DNA of 64,000 nt from a virus. Where the stretch lies: positions 1 to 64,000 of the IMG/VR virus record IMGVR_UViG_3300028030_000012; one strand, 5' to 3'. The position numbers were made by a program, and so were the translations under genes. Shown here one piece after another: positions 8,232 to 16,939 of this stretch (within the stretch, counting starts at the first letter, position 1; the number at the start of each line of letters is the position of its first letter). The notes beneath the pieces are model-generated. The model worked only from the letters and a program-made list of their open reading frames with translations. It ran no database searches and was not told the DNA's origin.

Positions 8232-10205
8232 TCAATGACTCCAATGAGATGCTATTTCTGGAACAGTAGTCATTTTTATGTGTTTTACAAAAAATTCACC
8301 TGCTTTTTCCATAGCATTTTTAAGTAGAGTGGAAGCTGTTTCAGCGAGTTCTTTTATAGCTTCTATGATTATTTCATCATGCACTACATTAACTAGCTTT
8401 ATTTTAGCATTTTTAACAGGTCTTATATTTAATTTAAGAAGTTCGTTTCGAGCTAATATAAGGGCTGTTTTAGTCATATCTCCTGCAGTACCCTGTACTG
8501 GAGTATTCATACCTTTACGTTCTACTCTACCTTTTGCTTTAGCAGCTTTACTTCGATCTTCTTTACTAAGTTGGTTATAGGGTTTATTTTGAAATTCTTG
8601 ATAAATTTCCCATTCTGGTATCCATCTTATACGATTTGTAATAGTATTTGTACGAATATACCCATTAGTAAGTGCAAAGGTTTTATTTTTAGTAAATAAT
8701 GCTTTTAAAGTAGGGAACCCTGTATAAAAGGAATTTATAAGCTCTTCGGCTTCTGCTAATGCTATTTTAAGTGTTTTTGAAAGGGTAAAGGCAGACCCTC
8801 CGAAAGAGATCATAAAATTTAATATTTTTCCTTTTTGTCTGTATTCTTTATTTTCATTGGTTTTAGTCACAATGAATTTCTTGCCAAAAGAGGCTGAGAA
8901 CATTTTAGTTGCAATAAAACTATGGGCATCTCCGTCACCATGATTAAAAAAATTAATGTAATCTTTATCTTTTGCTTTATCTGCCATTATTCTACCTTCT
9001 TGATTGGCATAATCAGCAGATATTATTAGATTACCAAATTCAGCTGTAAAAGCCTCTCTAAATTCTTTTTCACTTGGTATTTGCTGCATATTAGGATTAC
9101 TACTACTCATTCTACCAGTATCAACCATTTGATTAAAATGGGAATGTAGTCTACCATCTTTTTCTAAATGTTTTTCTAAGAACTTTTTTCCAAAAGTACT
9201 TATTATTTTAGCTTCTTTTCTATACTGTATAAGTGCAGTTACGAATTCAGATTTACTATTCAGTAAGAGCAAAGCAGGAGTTCCTGAACCAGATTTTCCA
9301 TCTTTGTCTTCAGGGAATATTTTAAATACTTCTGTAAGTATTTTATAAACTTGTTTGTCACTGTTCCAATTAACTGCAGTATATCTTTCTCTTTTATTTG
9401 AGAAGAATAAGGATAATTGGAAAGCTTTTTGTTCGAAATTAGGATCTTTTTGAATTAAAAGAGTATCTAGTTTTTTAATGGTTTCTACTAATCTTAATGA
9501 ATAAGAAGTACTTATTTTTAACCATTTCCTAGTGCTAATAGCTATACCATTATATTCAATATCTGCTACTGCAAGTACAGATTTATTTTCGAGATTAATA
9601 GTTTTATGTAATTTGTATTTTTTAATCCAATGTTTTTGAGCTTCTTTTATCTCTAAAGGGTATACTACATCCATAGCTCCATATTTTATTTGGTCAAAAG
9701 TAAAAGGGCTAGAGCTTAGTGTTGTAAATTCATTACGTATAGTTTTAGAGATTTCCTTTTCAAAATAATGTAAATAAACACCTGCTAAAGAAAAGCGTTT
9801 ATTCAGCCTTATATAAGTTTGAGAGTATTTTCCATTATATATAACTTTGTCGGCTAACATAGTATCATATACTTTATACAAAACAATATTATATTGTTTT
9901 AACATATTGTAGTCAAATTTGATATTATGCCCTATAAATGTTATACTTTTTCTTTCTAAAAAGGGCTTTATGGTAGAAAAATCAAAACCCCTTGTGTCAA
10001 TTACCAATTGAATATTTTTAAAACCTATTTGAAGCATTACGATATTGTCTGTTAGGGGGTTGAGGCCAGTAGTTTCAACATCTAAAGCTGCAAAATGATT
10101 AATTTTAAACAGTTCTTTCAGTTTAACAAGGAGTTCGGATTTATCTATTTGTTTTATTTCAGAATCTTTCAAAAACGAAGTCTGTTCAGAATAGAAATAT
10201 ATCAT
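8232..10205 (-). CDS. DNA polymerase family A with 3'-5' exonuclease
   Basis: 657 aa. The proofreading domain has ExoI ALDVETTG (D42, E44), ExoII GHNIKFDY (92-99) and ExoIII YGAMD (175-179). The polymerase domain has TGRMSSSNPNMQQIP (363-377), motif A IISADYANQEGR (D398), motif B RQKGKILNFMISFGG (456-470), the MNTPVQGTAGD block (566-576) and motif C VVHDEIIIE (H609-D610-E611). All catalytic residues are present, so it should be active. It is shorter than bacterial Pol I, lacking a 5' nuclease, as in phage replicases. It is separated from the helicase operon by 315 nt. Confidence 0.95.
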   Translation of the reverse strand: MIYFYSEQTSFLKDSEIKQIDKSELLVKLKELFKINHFAALDVETTGLNPLTDNIVMLQIGFKNIQLVIDTRGFDFSTIKPFLERKSITFIGHNIKFDYNMLKQYNIVLYKVYDTMLADKVIYNGKYSQTYIRLNKRFSLAGVYLHYFEKEISKTIRNEFTTLSSSPFTFDQIKYGAMDVVYPLEIKEAQKHWIKKYKLHKTINLENKSVLAVADIEYNGIAISTRKWLKISTSYSLRLVETIKKLDTLLIQKDPNFEQKAFQLSLFFSNKRERYTAVNWNSDKQVYKILTEVFKIFPEDKDGKSGSGTPALLLLNSKSEFVTALIQYRKEAKIISTFGKKFLEKHLEKDGRLHSHFNQMVDTGRMSSSNPNMQQIPSEKEFREAFTAEFGNLIISADYANQEGRIMADKAKDKDYINFFNHGDGDAHSFIATKMFSASFGKKFIVTKTNENKEYRQKGKILNFMISFGGSAFTLSKTLKIALAEAEELINSFYTGFPTLKALFTKNKTFALTNGYIRTNTITNRIRWIPEWEIYQEFQNKPYNQLSKEDRSKAAKAKGRVERKGMNTPVQGTAGDMTKTALILARNELLKLNIRPVKNAKIKLVNVVHDEIIIEAIKELAETASTLLKNAMEKAGEFFVKHIKMTTVPEIASHWSH

Positions 10206-10272
10206 TTTTCTTTCTCATTTTATAGATTTAATAAATTAATTCTGAAATATAAAATGAAAAATTTGAAAAGTG

Positions 10273-10812
10273 TTAAAGTGGAATTGCTAGATATTCTACT
10301 CTAATCCGCATACTTTTATTATAATTGGCTTGTTTAAAGTAAATATCTTCTATTTTTTCTTTGCAATTCTTTACTTGGGTATCTAAATAAGTCTTAAATT
10401 TTGAAGAGGGTTTATCTTTTTCAAATAAACGATAAGCAAGTTTGGAATAAATAGATTTTAAAGTTTGTAAATCACTTGAACGATATATATGAGCATTTAT
10501 ACCAAAAGTCATATTATCGGGATCTCCTACGTTTGCAATAGCGTTTAATTGTTTAAAGATGGTTAAATTATATTGTAACCCCTCTATAACTTTAATTCTA
10601 GCTTTTATATTCTCTTCAGACAATTTAGAATTATTTAATATTTCTGCGGATATGGATTTAATTTTTGTAACTGTACGCAGCTTTAACTCAATTAATTCTT
10701 TTAGAGACATTTCTTTTATTACAGTTACCCAATTAGTTGAAGGAGGGGGGGTTAAGACAGCTTTTAATGTGGGGTTAATGATTTTATTTGGAATGTTTGA
10801 GTTTTTTCCCAT
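10273..10812 (-). CDS. Hypothetical helical protein
   Basis: 179 aa, not recognised. Mostly amphipathic helices (LKELIELKLRTVTKI, ENIKARIKVIEGL). Its start lies inside the end of the M23 peptidase gene (49-nt overlap), so the two are co-transcribed. The next gene downstream is DNA polymerase, after a 67-nt gap. Confidence 0.5.
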   Translation of the reverse strand: MGKNSNIPNKIINPTLKAVLTPPPSTNWVTVIKEMSLKELIELKLRTVTKIKSISAEILNNSKLSEENIKARIKVIEGLQYNLTIFKQLNAIANVGDPDNMTFGINAHIYRSSDLQTLKSIYSKLAYRLFEKDKPSSKFKTYLDTQVKNCKEKIEDIYFKQANYNKSMRIRVEYLAIPL

Positions 10813-11450
10813 TTTTTGTAATTTTGAAAATTTAACATAATGTTTAGTAAATCTTCTTTACTACATGATAATAACTTTGTTAAATCTATACTTTTATTAT
10901 GTATGCGAATCTCATAATGCAGGTGAGGGCCAGTAGAGATACCTGTATTTCCTAATAAAGCTATTTTTTGGCCTATTTTAATAACACTTCCTTTTTTTAC
11001 GAGGGTTTTGTTTAAATGCCCGTACATAGAAGTAATACCTTTACCATGATCTATCATGATGTATTTACCATAACCATGGGCATAACATACTTTTTTAACG
11101 ATGCCGTTAGCAGTTGCATAAACAGGTGTTTTTAGTTTACCTGCAAAATCAATTCCTTTATGTAATCTTACTATTCCTAGTATAGGGTGCTTACGTTTTC
11201 CATAAAAATCACTTATTCTTGAAAACCCTTCTAAATCTAAGGGGAATGCAAGTGGTAAATTAGTAGTAGTTATATTAAAATGATTTTTTAGATAGGAATT
11301 TGCTGAGGTATTCGCTAGTAATGCTCTGAATATAATACTTTTTAAGTTTCTAGAAATCACTGTTTTTGTAAAAGATTTGAAAGAAAATGAATTCACTTTT
11401 GTCGAAAAACTATTAAGTATTAGTAGCAAAGCTATAAATAAATTTCTCAT
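10764..11450 (-). CDS. Secreted M23-family peptidoglycan endopeptidase
   Basis: 228 aa. A short hydrophobic N-terminus (MRNLFIALLLILNSF) suggests Sec export. The LytM/M23 domain spans about 80-195: zinc ligands H97 and D101 in LHKGIDFAG, H145 in MYGHL, and HLH at 176-178 in TGPHLHYEI. All metal ligands are present. Role: cleavage of peptide cross-links in the host cell wall. Unusually, it is encoded in the replication arm rather than the lysis cassette, and the export signal could allow action from the periplasm without a holin. It could alternatively be a virion or entry enzyme. Confidence 0.8.
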   Translation of the reverse strand: MRNLFIALLLILNSFSTKVNSFSFKSFTKTVISRNLKSIIFRALLANTSANSYLKNHFNITTTNLPLAFPLDLEGFSRISDFYGKRKHPILGIVRLHKGIDFAGKLKTPVYATANGIVKKVCYAHGYGKYIMIDHGKGITSMYGHLNKTLVKKGSVIKIGQKIALLGNTGISTGPHLHYEIRIHNKSIDLTKLLSCSKEDLLNIMLNFQNYKKWEKTQTFQIKSLTPH

Positions 11451-11556
11451 TTTCTAAGTTTTCGTTAATACTTGCATTTCTTATTCTGATGTTTCAGATA
11501 GGAATGCTTAACTTTAGAGCCATTAGTCTACGTAGTAGGAAGATATAAGGTTTAGT

Positions 11557-11589
11557 GCTAAAAGGGGTACTTAAATTCCCCCTTTTAGC
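11557..11589 (-). terminator. Strong hairpin between basic-protein gene and M23 gene
   Basis: An 11-bp stem GCTAAAAGGGG/CCCCTTTTAGC with an 11-nt loop, 45 nt past the stop of the upstream minus-strand gene. It lacks a long T-run on the minus side. The rest of the 184-nt gap (11451-11634) shows no gene. Confidence 0.6.
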
Positions 11590-11634
11590 TTGGTGTAGGT
11601 TGTTCGTTTATTTCTTTATTTATTTCCATCCAGT

Positions 11635-12615
11635 TTAAAAGGGTATATTTAATTCTATTTGTTTAGCGTTAAATATATTTTTAGCTCTTTGGTGGTTGGA
11701 ATAAGAAGCGGTATATTTTTTTCTAAAGCGGATATTCTTTTGCTTCTTTTTAGACTTAATTTGTTCTATGATAGGGGCTTTATCACCTATTGTTAAAGTT
11801 TTTACCATTATTAATTTAGGGTGATTTGCAGTACCTATGACTTTTATAATTCGTTTTTTTCTTTTGGCTCTGGCTTTTACAGCTTTAATTAAAGCTTCTT
11901 CTTTCTGTCTTTTTTTCTTTCGATCATTTCTTTTAAATCGAGCAAAGGATTTATCCATATTTTGAGGACTTCCTGGTAGAGTTAATTTACCTACTGTCCA
12001 TAAAAGAGTTATATTAGATGATTTTTCTGCTCTAGCATTTTTCCATTCTTGTTTAGGTATAAATGCCCAATTTTCAGAAGCTACCATAGTGGTTGCAAGA
12101 GATTGGAGCACTCTTGCTATAGTATTTTCTTTTCTAATACAGACTAATCTGTTAGAGTGTCTAATATGCTTTTTATGCCTTTGTTTAAGGGCGTATGCTT
12201 CTCGTTTTAGCTTGTTTTCTTTTATACAGGCTTCAACATACTTATGGTGTCTTTTAGCTTGCATAGAAGGTGTATAAACCTTTTTTTCTTTTTTTACAGC
12301 TCTTTTAGATGAATTGAGTTCTTTTTGAATTTCTTTAGCCCGTTCTATACTAATTGCTATAGTAAGACCTGGATCTTTAGAATAACAATAATTTTTAATT
12401 ACTTCTTCTAAAGTATATAATTGTGATTTACCAGGTTTTGTAATTTTTTTAATAGGTCGAGACTTCTTTCTATTTTTAAGTAATTTATTTTTTTTAATTT
12501 GTTTTTTCTTTGCTCTTCGTTGAGCTAAAGTGGTTTTATTTTTAGTAATTGCTTTTTGCTTAGCATTTACTTTTATTTCCGGTTTTTTAATAACTTTCTT
12601 TTCTAGTATAACCAT
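11635..12615 (-). CDS. Highly basic Lys/Arg-rich protein of unknown function
   Basis: 326 aa with an extreme lysine/arginine content along its whole length (for example AQRRAKKKQIKKNKLLKNRK and RNDRKKKRQKEEALIKA). A central less-charged block around residues 165-215 includes WAFIPKQEW and LLWTVGKLTLPGS. No catalytic motif is seen. Such composition suits nucleic-acid binding, for example genome condensation or an ejected DNA-associated protein. It is flanked by terminator hairpins on both sides, so it is probably monocistronic. Confidence 0.5.
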   Translation of the reverse strand: MVILEKKVIKKPEIKVNAKQKAITKNKTTLAQRRAKKKQIKKNKLLKNRKKSRPIKKITKPGKSQLYTLEEVIKNYCYSKDPGLTIAISIERAKEIQKELNSSKRAVKKEKKVYTPSMQAKRHHKYVEACIKENKLKREAYALKQRHKKHIRHSNRLVCIRKENTIARVLQSLATTMVASENWAFIPKQEWKNARAEKSSNITLLWTVGKLTLPGSPQNMDKSFARFKRNDRKKKRQKEEALIKAVKARAKRKKRIIKVIGTANHPKLIMVKTLTIGDKAPIIEQIKSKKKQKNIRFRKKYTASYSNHQRAKNIFNAKQIELNIPF

Positions 12616-12650
12616 TTATTTGTAAATTTTAGTTGGGGAAACTAAATAGT

Positions 12651-12680
12651 AGCAGGCTTTAAATCGAATTAAAGCCTGCT
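12651..12680 (-). terminator. Terminator hairpin
   Basis: A perfect 12-bp stem AGCAGGCTTTAA/TTAAAGCCTGCT with a 6-nt loop, 23 nt past the stop of the membrane-anchored protein gene. Confidence 0.75.
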
Positions 12681-12702
12681 TATGATTATATTTATTGCTG
12701 AG

Positions 12703-13824
12703 TTATATCAGATCTAAAGATTCTGTTAATCTGTATACTCTAGCCATTTTTCTATCTAAATTTGGAATACCTGTTAAGCATATTCCAACTTGTTTTAAAC
12801 TGTAATTTGGTCTATCTGTCTCTAATATTTCTTGTAAAGAAAGTAAAGAAGCTGAAGGCAAAGCTTTAATTTTTTTAAAAGCTACATTATTAGTTGAAGG
12901 TACCCATCTAGTTAATAAAACATTCAGATTTAACTGTTTTATACTAGAAACTTGTTCAGTTAATATGTTTTTAGTTCTAACAAGGGATTTCTTTAAATAA
13001 GATTGTTCATAGTCTATTGGTAGACTTCTGCCAGCATACCCTACTTCAAGACAGAAATTACTAAAATGATTATAAGCAGTTAAGAATAATGCGGTATTTG
13101 AATTGTTGTTATTCAATTCTACAATTGCTTGTTGGTAATCTTCAGCTAAATCTTTACTTAAAGCAATCATGCTTTTAGGTATAATATAATTTATTACTTC
13201 TTTTATGGAAGTTATAACTTTTTTTCTTGAGTACCAATGTTTTTTAATAACAATAGTCCCATCAGATTTTATTCTGAAAGATTTTTTACCTGTGAATAGT
13301 AATTGTAAAATTGCTTTTAAATGTTGTTTGTTTTTTTTATGCATATTTAAAGTATTAGAATATGATTTTATACTTGCAATTCTTAGAGTTGGATAATTAC
13401 TAATCTCAGGGTATTTTAATCCGGGAGATCTAGCTTTTGCATCAGTTTTACTAATTTTTGCATTAGCTTCGTTTTGAATTTTGGTTTTTAGAGGTTGCTC
13501 TAAGGATGCTGTAGTTTTGTTTAAAATTAAAGAACTTTTTATAATAATTGGTTTACGTACAATTATATGTCCTTTTTTGTAATACTTCTGAAAAAGAGTT
13601 GTTGTATCTTTAACAGCTGTAACTGTTATTTCTGGTAGAAAGTAACTTGCTTCAAATACCTCGAAAGGCTCCACAATTTTGGGGGATGTTACAGTTATTT
13701 TTTCTTTGGTTTCAATATGCTGTTTAGCAGTATTTACTTCACAATTTACATAAGAAATTGTAAATATACTTCCTAGCATAAAGCTTACCAAATACCCCAT
13801 TAAAGTAATAATAAATTTAGACAT
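12703..13824 (-). CDS. Membrane-anchored protein of unknown function
   Basis: 373 aa. Residues 4-25 form one hydrophobic segment (IITLMGYLVSFMLGSIFTISYV), a signal anchor, followed by a long polar, lysine-rich region and a helical C-terminal half. A short motif SFRIKSDGTIVIKKHWYSRK near 185-205 is the most structured-looking part. It is the first gene after the 265-nt gap at 13825-14089 and has its own terminator. No family recognised. Confidence 0.5.
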   Translation of the reverse strand: MSKFIITLMGYLVSFMLGSIFTISYVNCEVNTAKQHIETKEKITVTSPKIVEPFEVFEASYFLPEITVTAVKDTTTLFQKYYKKGHIIVRKPIIIKSSLILNKTTASLEQPLKTKIQNEANAKISKTDAKARSPGLKYPEISNYPTLRIASIKSYSNTLNMHKKNKQHLKAILQLLFTGKKSFRIKSDGTIVIKKHWYSRKKVITSIKEVINYIIPKSMIALSKDLAEDYQQAIVELNNNNSNTALFLTAYNHFSNFCLEVGYAGRSLPIDYEQSYLKKSLVRTKNILTEQVSSIKQLNLNVLLTRWVPSTNNVAFKKIKALPSASLLSLQEILETDRPNYSLKQVGICLTGIPNLDRKMARVYRLTESLDLI

Positions 13825-14089
13825 ACTAAAATTATTTAAGGTTTATTTTGAAATGTTCGTGCTTATCGGTGGGAACGTCTCACCGCTATACATAATGCAT
13901 AGATACGTTAGATACGTATTTTTTTCGTAATAGGCTTTCTTAAAATCCATTTAAATTTTTAATCTTCCCTTAAGGTACTATAAAGTATTCTAACGACTAG
14001 TCAACTTTGATTAAAATTTGTAAATTTTGAAAATTTCTGACAACAGGGACCTACGGGTAATATTGTTATTTACCTAATTACTGTTTTGA
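13825..14089 (-). promoter_or_regulatory. Non-coding gap with leader hairpin
   Basis: A hairpin CGGTGGGA/TCTCACCG with a 3-nt loop lies at 13867-13885, 43 nt upstream of the membrane-anchored gene start. A direct pair of GATACGT copies lies near 13900-13920. It probably holds the terminator of the upstream operon and the promoter of the downstream gene. No ORF is supported here. Confidence 0.35.
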
Positions 14090-14611
14090 TTAAGAGCTGA
14101 GAATAGCGTCAATTTCTTTTTTGATTGTTCGATATGCTTCACGATATTTTTTAATTTCTGCTTTTCTCTGGTTATAGATTAAGTTGAAAAAATCAACTTG
14201 TGAGAGAGTACCTTCTTTACTAGTATTTACACAATGTTCAGAATATAAGGCATAAAAATTATCTTCGATAGAAAATAAAGATTTGCCCTTCGCATTTAAA
14301 ATATCTTGTGTAAAGTCAGTTTCAAAACTTTTTTTAAGGTAATGTAAATGAAGTTTTGAATAAGCGTATTTATGTAAAGAAGTACAATAAGCACAACCAC
14401 ATCCAATAGATCTAGTCATTGCATGTGGTGAAAAAAAAGCTTCGTGGTCAGTTTTTTTAAAATTATACTTTTCTAAAAGTAAATTAATTCTTCTGATTTT
14501 CTCTGCGTACTCTTTGCGAATTCGCATATTTAAGCCTTCTTTATCTCTTTCTAATTCATAAAAAGCTTTAAGTCTTGTAAGAAGTAAGTAAGAAGATTTC
14601 TGTACGGACAT
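14090..14611 (-). CDS. Hypothetical protein with Cys cluster
   Basis: 173 aa, not recognised. It contains GCGCAYC near residues 70-76 plus nearby histidines (HEAF, HAMT, HKYAY), which could bind metal, between two long coiled-coil-like basic helices. Its start touches the stop of the preceding gene (1-nt overlap at 14611), so they are translationally coupled. Confidence 0.5.
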   Translation of the reverse strand: MSVQKSSYLLLTRLKAFYELERDKEGLNMRIRKEYAEKIRRINLLLEKYNFKKTDHEAFFSPHAMTRSIGCGCAYCTSLHKYAYSKLHLHYLKKSFETDFTQDILNAKGKSLFSIEDNFYALYSEHCVNTSKEGTLSQVDFFNLIYNQRKAEIKKYREAYRTIKKEIDAILSS

Positions 14612-15033
14612 TATTTTACAAGTTTTGCAAGGTTATCCCAATTTTCTTTACCTCCTATTTCCATTGTCTTATCAATAGCTTTATATAAGGTTTCGAGAGT
14701 TGAGGTTACTTTTCTAATTCGTTGCACCGCTTGTTCATCAAAAATCTGCTTTTCAATGAATTTTCCATCTTTGTCTTGTTCAAATGACTTCTTTCCAACC
14801 TTGAGTTTGCTTTTTTCGGCTTCAAGAACTTCAGCTTCTTCAATGGCTTTCCCATAGGTTTCTATATATTTTTTAATAATAGCTTCTTTCTCTCTTTCCA
14901 TTGTAGTATTGAATACTGTAGTGGATAAAGAGTTGCCTTCTACCATTTTTTTAAATTCTTCATCTCGTTTAATTATGTGGCGAGATGTAATTATTGTATT
15001 TTCAGCCATTTCTTTTCGTTTAAATAAGTTCAT
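14611..15033 (-). CDS. Hypothetical coiled-coil protein
   Basis: 140 aa, Glu/Lys-rich and helical (ETYGKAIEEAEVLEAEKSKL, TSTLETLYKAIDKTMEI). A second possible start is Met9 (MAENTIITSRH), which looks more like a natural N-terminus. It is coupled to the following gene through an overlapping stop/start. Function unknown. Confidence 0.5.
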   Translation of the reverse strand: MNLFKRKEMAENTIITSRHIIKRDEEFKKMVEGNSLSTTVFNTTMEREKEAIIKKYIETYGKAIEEAEVLEAEKSKLKVGKKSFEQDKDGKFIEKQIFDEQAVQRIRKVTSTLETLYKAIDKTMEIGGKENWDNLAKLVK

Positions 15034-15165
15034 TAGTCAAGTTAAAATTTTACTTGTTAAATTTGTAGCTTTATCTAAATGCTATATGAGTATCATTAAA
15101 AATTATTTGAATTTAATAATTCTGCTTGATTAATTTCATAATGCAATTATAAAATGTTTCTTATC

Positions 15166-15217
15166 ATTTTAAGGGCAAGGGTAACTCGCACTTTCTATGC
15201 GAAGTCCACCCCTTAAA
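15166..15217 (-). terminator. Nested stem-loop downstream of 15237 gene
   Basis: An outer pairing of TTTTAAGGG (15167-15175) with CCCCTTAAA (15209-15217) encloses an inner hairpin TCGCA/TGCGA (15186-15190 and 15198-15202). On the minus strand it ends in TTTTAAAATG-like AT-rich sequence. It lies 20 nt past the stop of the upstream gene, so a terminator is likely. The two-level structure could also be a small RNA element. The rest of 15034-15236 shows no gene. Confidence 0.45.
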
Positions 15218-15236
15218 GATCTATAGGCCTTGACCT

Positions 15237-15695
15237 TTATACTCCTTTATCAATGAAATCTTCCAACTCTACTTGAAATTTTTCAAAGGATTCTTGTATA
15301 CGTTTTACAGCGGCACGAGTAGAGATATTAATGGTTTTAGCAAAGGCCTGTGCCATTTTTTCTTTGTCAAACCATGATCCGGGTTGTACTGTTACATTTG
15401 CCTGGTCGAAAGGAATTTCAATTTTATCCTTAAAATTTTTTTTGATGTTGTCTGGATATAAAGGGGAGCCCTTTTTATTGATAAGGCTTCCACTTATTAA
15501 CAAAGCTGTTTTACTTTCGTTTGGCATTATTACCGCAATTTCTAAAGTTTCGATAGCGGCATAATTAAGGCTGTTAGGCACAATATGTTCTTTTAAAATT
15601 GGGTCGTTGGACATTGGGGCAGTTACTACCCTGTGAATTTTTTGTCCGTAATGAAGTTTTATTACTTCTTCAATTCCTTTACTAAATGTGTTCAT
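15237..15695 (-). CDS. Hypothetical protein
   Basis: 152 aa, not recognised. The central part looks like a beta-rich domain (IETLEIAVIMPNESKTALLI) followed by a helical C-terminus (AAVKRIQESFEKFQVELEDF). It overlaps the end of the upstream 113-aa gene by 14 nt, so the two form an operon. Confidence 0.5.
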   Translation of the reverse strand: MNTFSKGIEEVIKLHYGQKIHRVVTAPMSNDPILKEHIVPNSLNYAAIETLEIAVIMPNESKTALLISGSLINKKGSPLYPDNIKKNFKDKIEIPFDQANVTVQPGSWFDKEKMAQAFAKTINISTRAAVKRIQESFEKFQVELEDFIDKGV

Positions 15696-16023
15696 GGATT
15701 ATTTTTTTTAAAATTTTGAAAATTTCTTTATCTTCTCCTTTATTCCACATAGGCCGTTTGAATGCAAGTGTATCTATGATTGATTGAAAGGTTGTTATAG
15801 GGTGTTTTAGTTCATAAAAAGTAATAGGTGAGTTTTTAGGGCAGTAGTACCAAGAATACTTTGTTTTTGATAGTATATTGAATCCATAGATTCTGTAAAG
15901 TAACTTATGGTGCTCTAGCGTTATGAATTTCCCAACTATTTTTTCTAAAGAAGTTACATCCTTTGTATTTTTTTCGGTTATTAATTTAGGAATTTCTTCT
16001 GTAAAATTAAAAATTATTTTCAT
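15682..16023 (-). CDS. Hypothetical protein
   Basis: 113 aa, not recognised. It starts MKIIFNFTEEIPKLI and has several aromatic residues in the middle (KYSWYYCPKN). It is the first gene after the 1.2-kb non-coding block and is preceded 14 nt upstream by a long inverted repeat that would lie in its 5' leader. Confidence 0.5.
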   Translation of the reverse strand: MKIIFNFTEEIPKLITEKNTKDVTSLEKIVGKFITLEHHKLLYRIYGFNILSKTKYSWYYCPKNSPITFYELKHPITTFQSIIDTLAFKRPMWNKGEDKEIFKILKKIIHEHI

Positions 16024-16036
16024 TTTTTAAAAGATT

Positions 16037-16108
16037 AGTAAGAGTAAGAACCTTAATAAGCTAAGTGTGGCAAAGTTAATGAGACTTCTTCACAGTCTTA
16101 CTCTTACT
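16037..16108 (-). promoter_or_regulatory. Long leader hairpin (13-bp stem)
   Basis: AGTAAGAGTAAGA (16037-16049) and TCTTACTCTTACT (16096-16108) are exact reverse complements. The 46-nt interior has two smaller pairings (CTTA/TAAG, and AAGTG with the later CACTT-like side), giving a possible three-way junction. It lies 14 nt upstream of the start of the 113-aa gene, so it would be in that mRNA leader. Confidence 0.45.
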
Positions 16109-16160
16109 CTTTTGATTCTATTATTCTAGATTCGCAATTTATTTCAGGTTGCGTTGATTT

Positions 16161-16180
16161 GTTCATGACGTTTCATGAAC
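16161..16180. repeat. Perfect 8-bp hairpin
   Basis: GTTCATGA, loop CGTT, TCATGAAC. The strand is undecided: it could be a palindromic operator or a terminator. Confidence 0.45.
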
Positions 16181-16581
16181 AGGTGTAAAAAAATTTTAAG
16201 GGGTTTTGTAAAATAAGGGCCTTTAGGATATCAAACAGTTTTAAATGTATTTCGTAAGATTGTGCTACTTTTACACCATAACCCTGTTGTAGGGTTTTGT
16301 AGGGTTCTATTCTGTTTTTATTTAATAAATATCGTTTACAGTACGACCTACTGTATTTTTCAGCGACTCTGTCTGCTTTTTACTTTATTCATTAATAAGA
16401 TTAGTCTACCTACACCTTTCTTAAATTAAGTAGTTTATAGAAAGTTTTACGTTACGTATATTACAATTATACTTTTAAGAAAAACATTTATACTATTTAT
16501 ACTTCCTTTTTTTACTAATTTTGCATATTAAACTGCTGTTGGCCTTTAATATAGTATTTATAAAGTACTATATACCTAATC

Positions 16582-16709
16582 CAATGATGGCGGGATTCGA
16601 ACTCTTTATAATCATTTCTAAGTATTTTACTAAGGAATAATCGCGTAACATGTCTCAACGGACTTCAACTTTAAAAGTATATATCTTTGACCTCTTGAAT
16701 ACACCATTG
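16582..16709 (-). other. tRNA 3'-end-like sequence, no complete tRNA
   Basis: Read on the minus strand, it ends with TTCGAATCCCGCCATCATTG, the look of a T-loop, T-stem 3' strand and acceptor strand. CAATGGTG at 16709-16702 can pair with CATCATTG at 16589-16582 (8 bp, one G-U). However, the T-stem 5' strand reads AAGAG and does not pair with CCCGC, and the span of 128 nt is too long for a normal tRNA. It may be a decayed tRNA, a tRNA-derived attachment core, or chance. Confidence 0.3.
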
Positions 16710-16939
16710 CATAATTTTAACAAATGTCACTAACCTCATCCTCATCAGGAATCTACTGTTAGTATAGACAGGGTACTATTTAGATCGTTATACTCTAATA
16801 ACATATCCTTTCTTTTATTTCCCAACTCTACGTTTACTCTATGTTTACCCAAGCCTCTGTATACTTAGGCCCCTCTTTTACCCGCATGGTTTTGGACGCC
16901 ATTGTTTTGACCTTATACATTTGATAAATGTCACTACGG
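16698..16939 (-). repeat. Two-copy segment TAGTGACATTT...CAATGGYGT
   Basis: On the minus strand, both 16935-16893 and 16732-16700 read TAGTGACATTT, then an AT-rich spacer, then CAATGG(C/T)GT. The spacers differ in length by 9 nt. The copies are about 200 nt apart inside the non-coding block and could be repeated promoters ahead of two RNA 5' ends. Confidence 0.4.

Noticed and set aside
16582-16709. Functional tRNA gene
   Set aside because: The T-stem cannot pair, the span is 128 nt, and no anticodon arm with matching stem is found. CTTTTAA occurs but has no stem.
16746-16780. CTGATGAG on the minus strand, hammerhead-like
   Set aside because: No CGAAA block and no flanking stems or cleavage triplet in the required arrangement.
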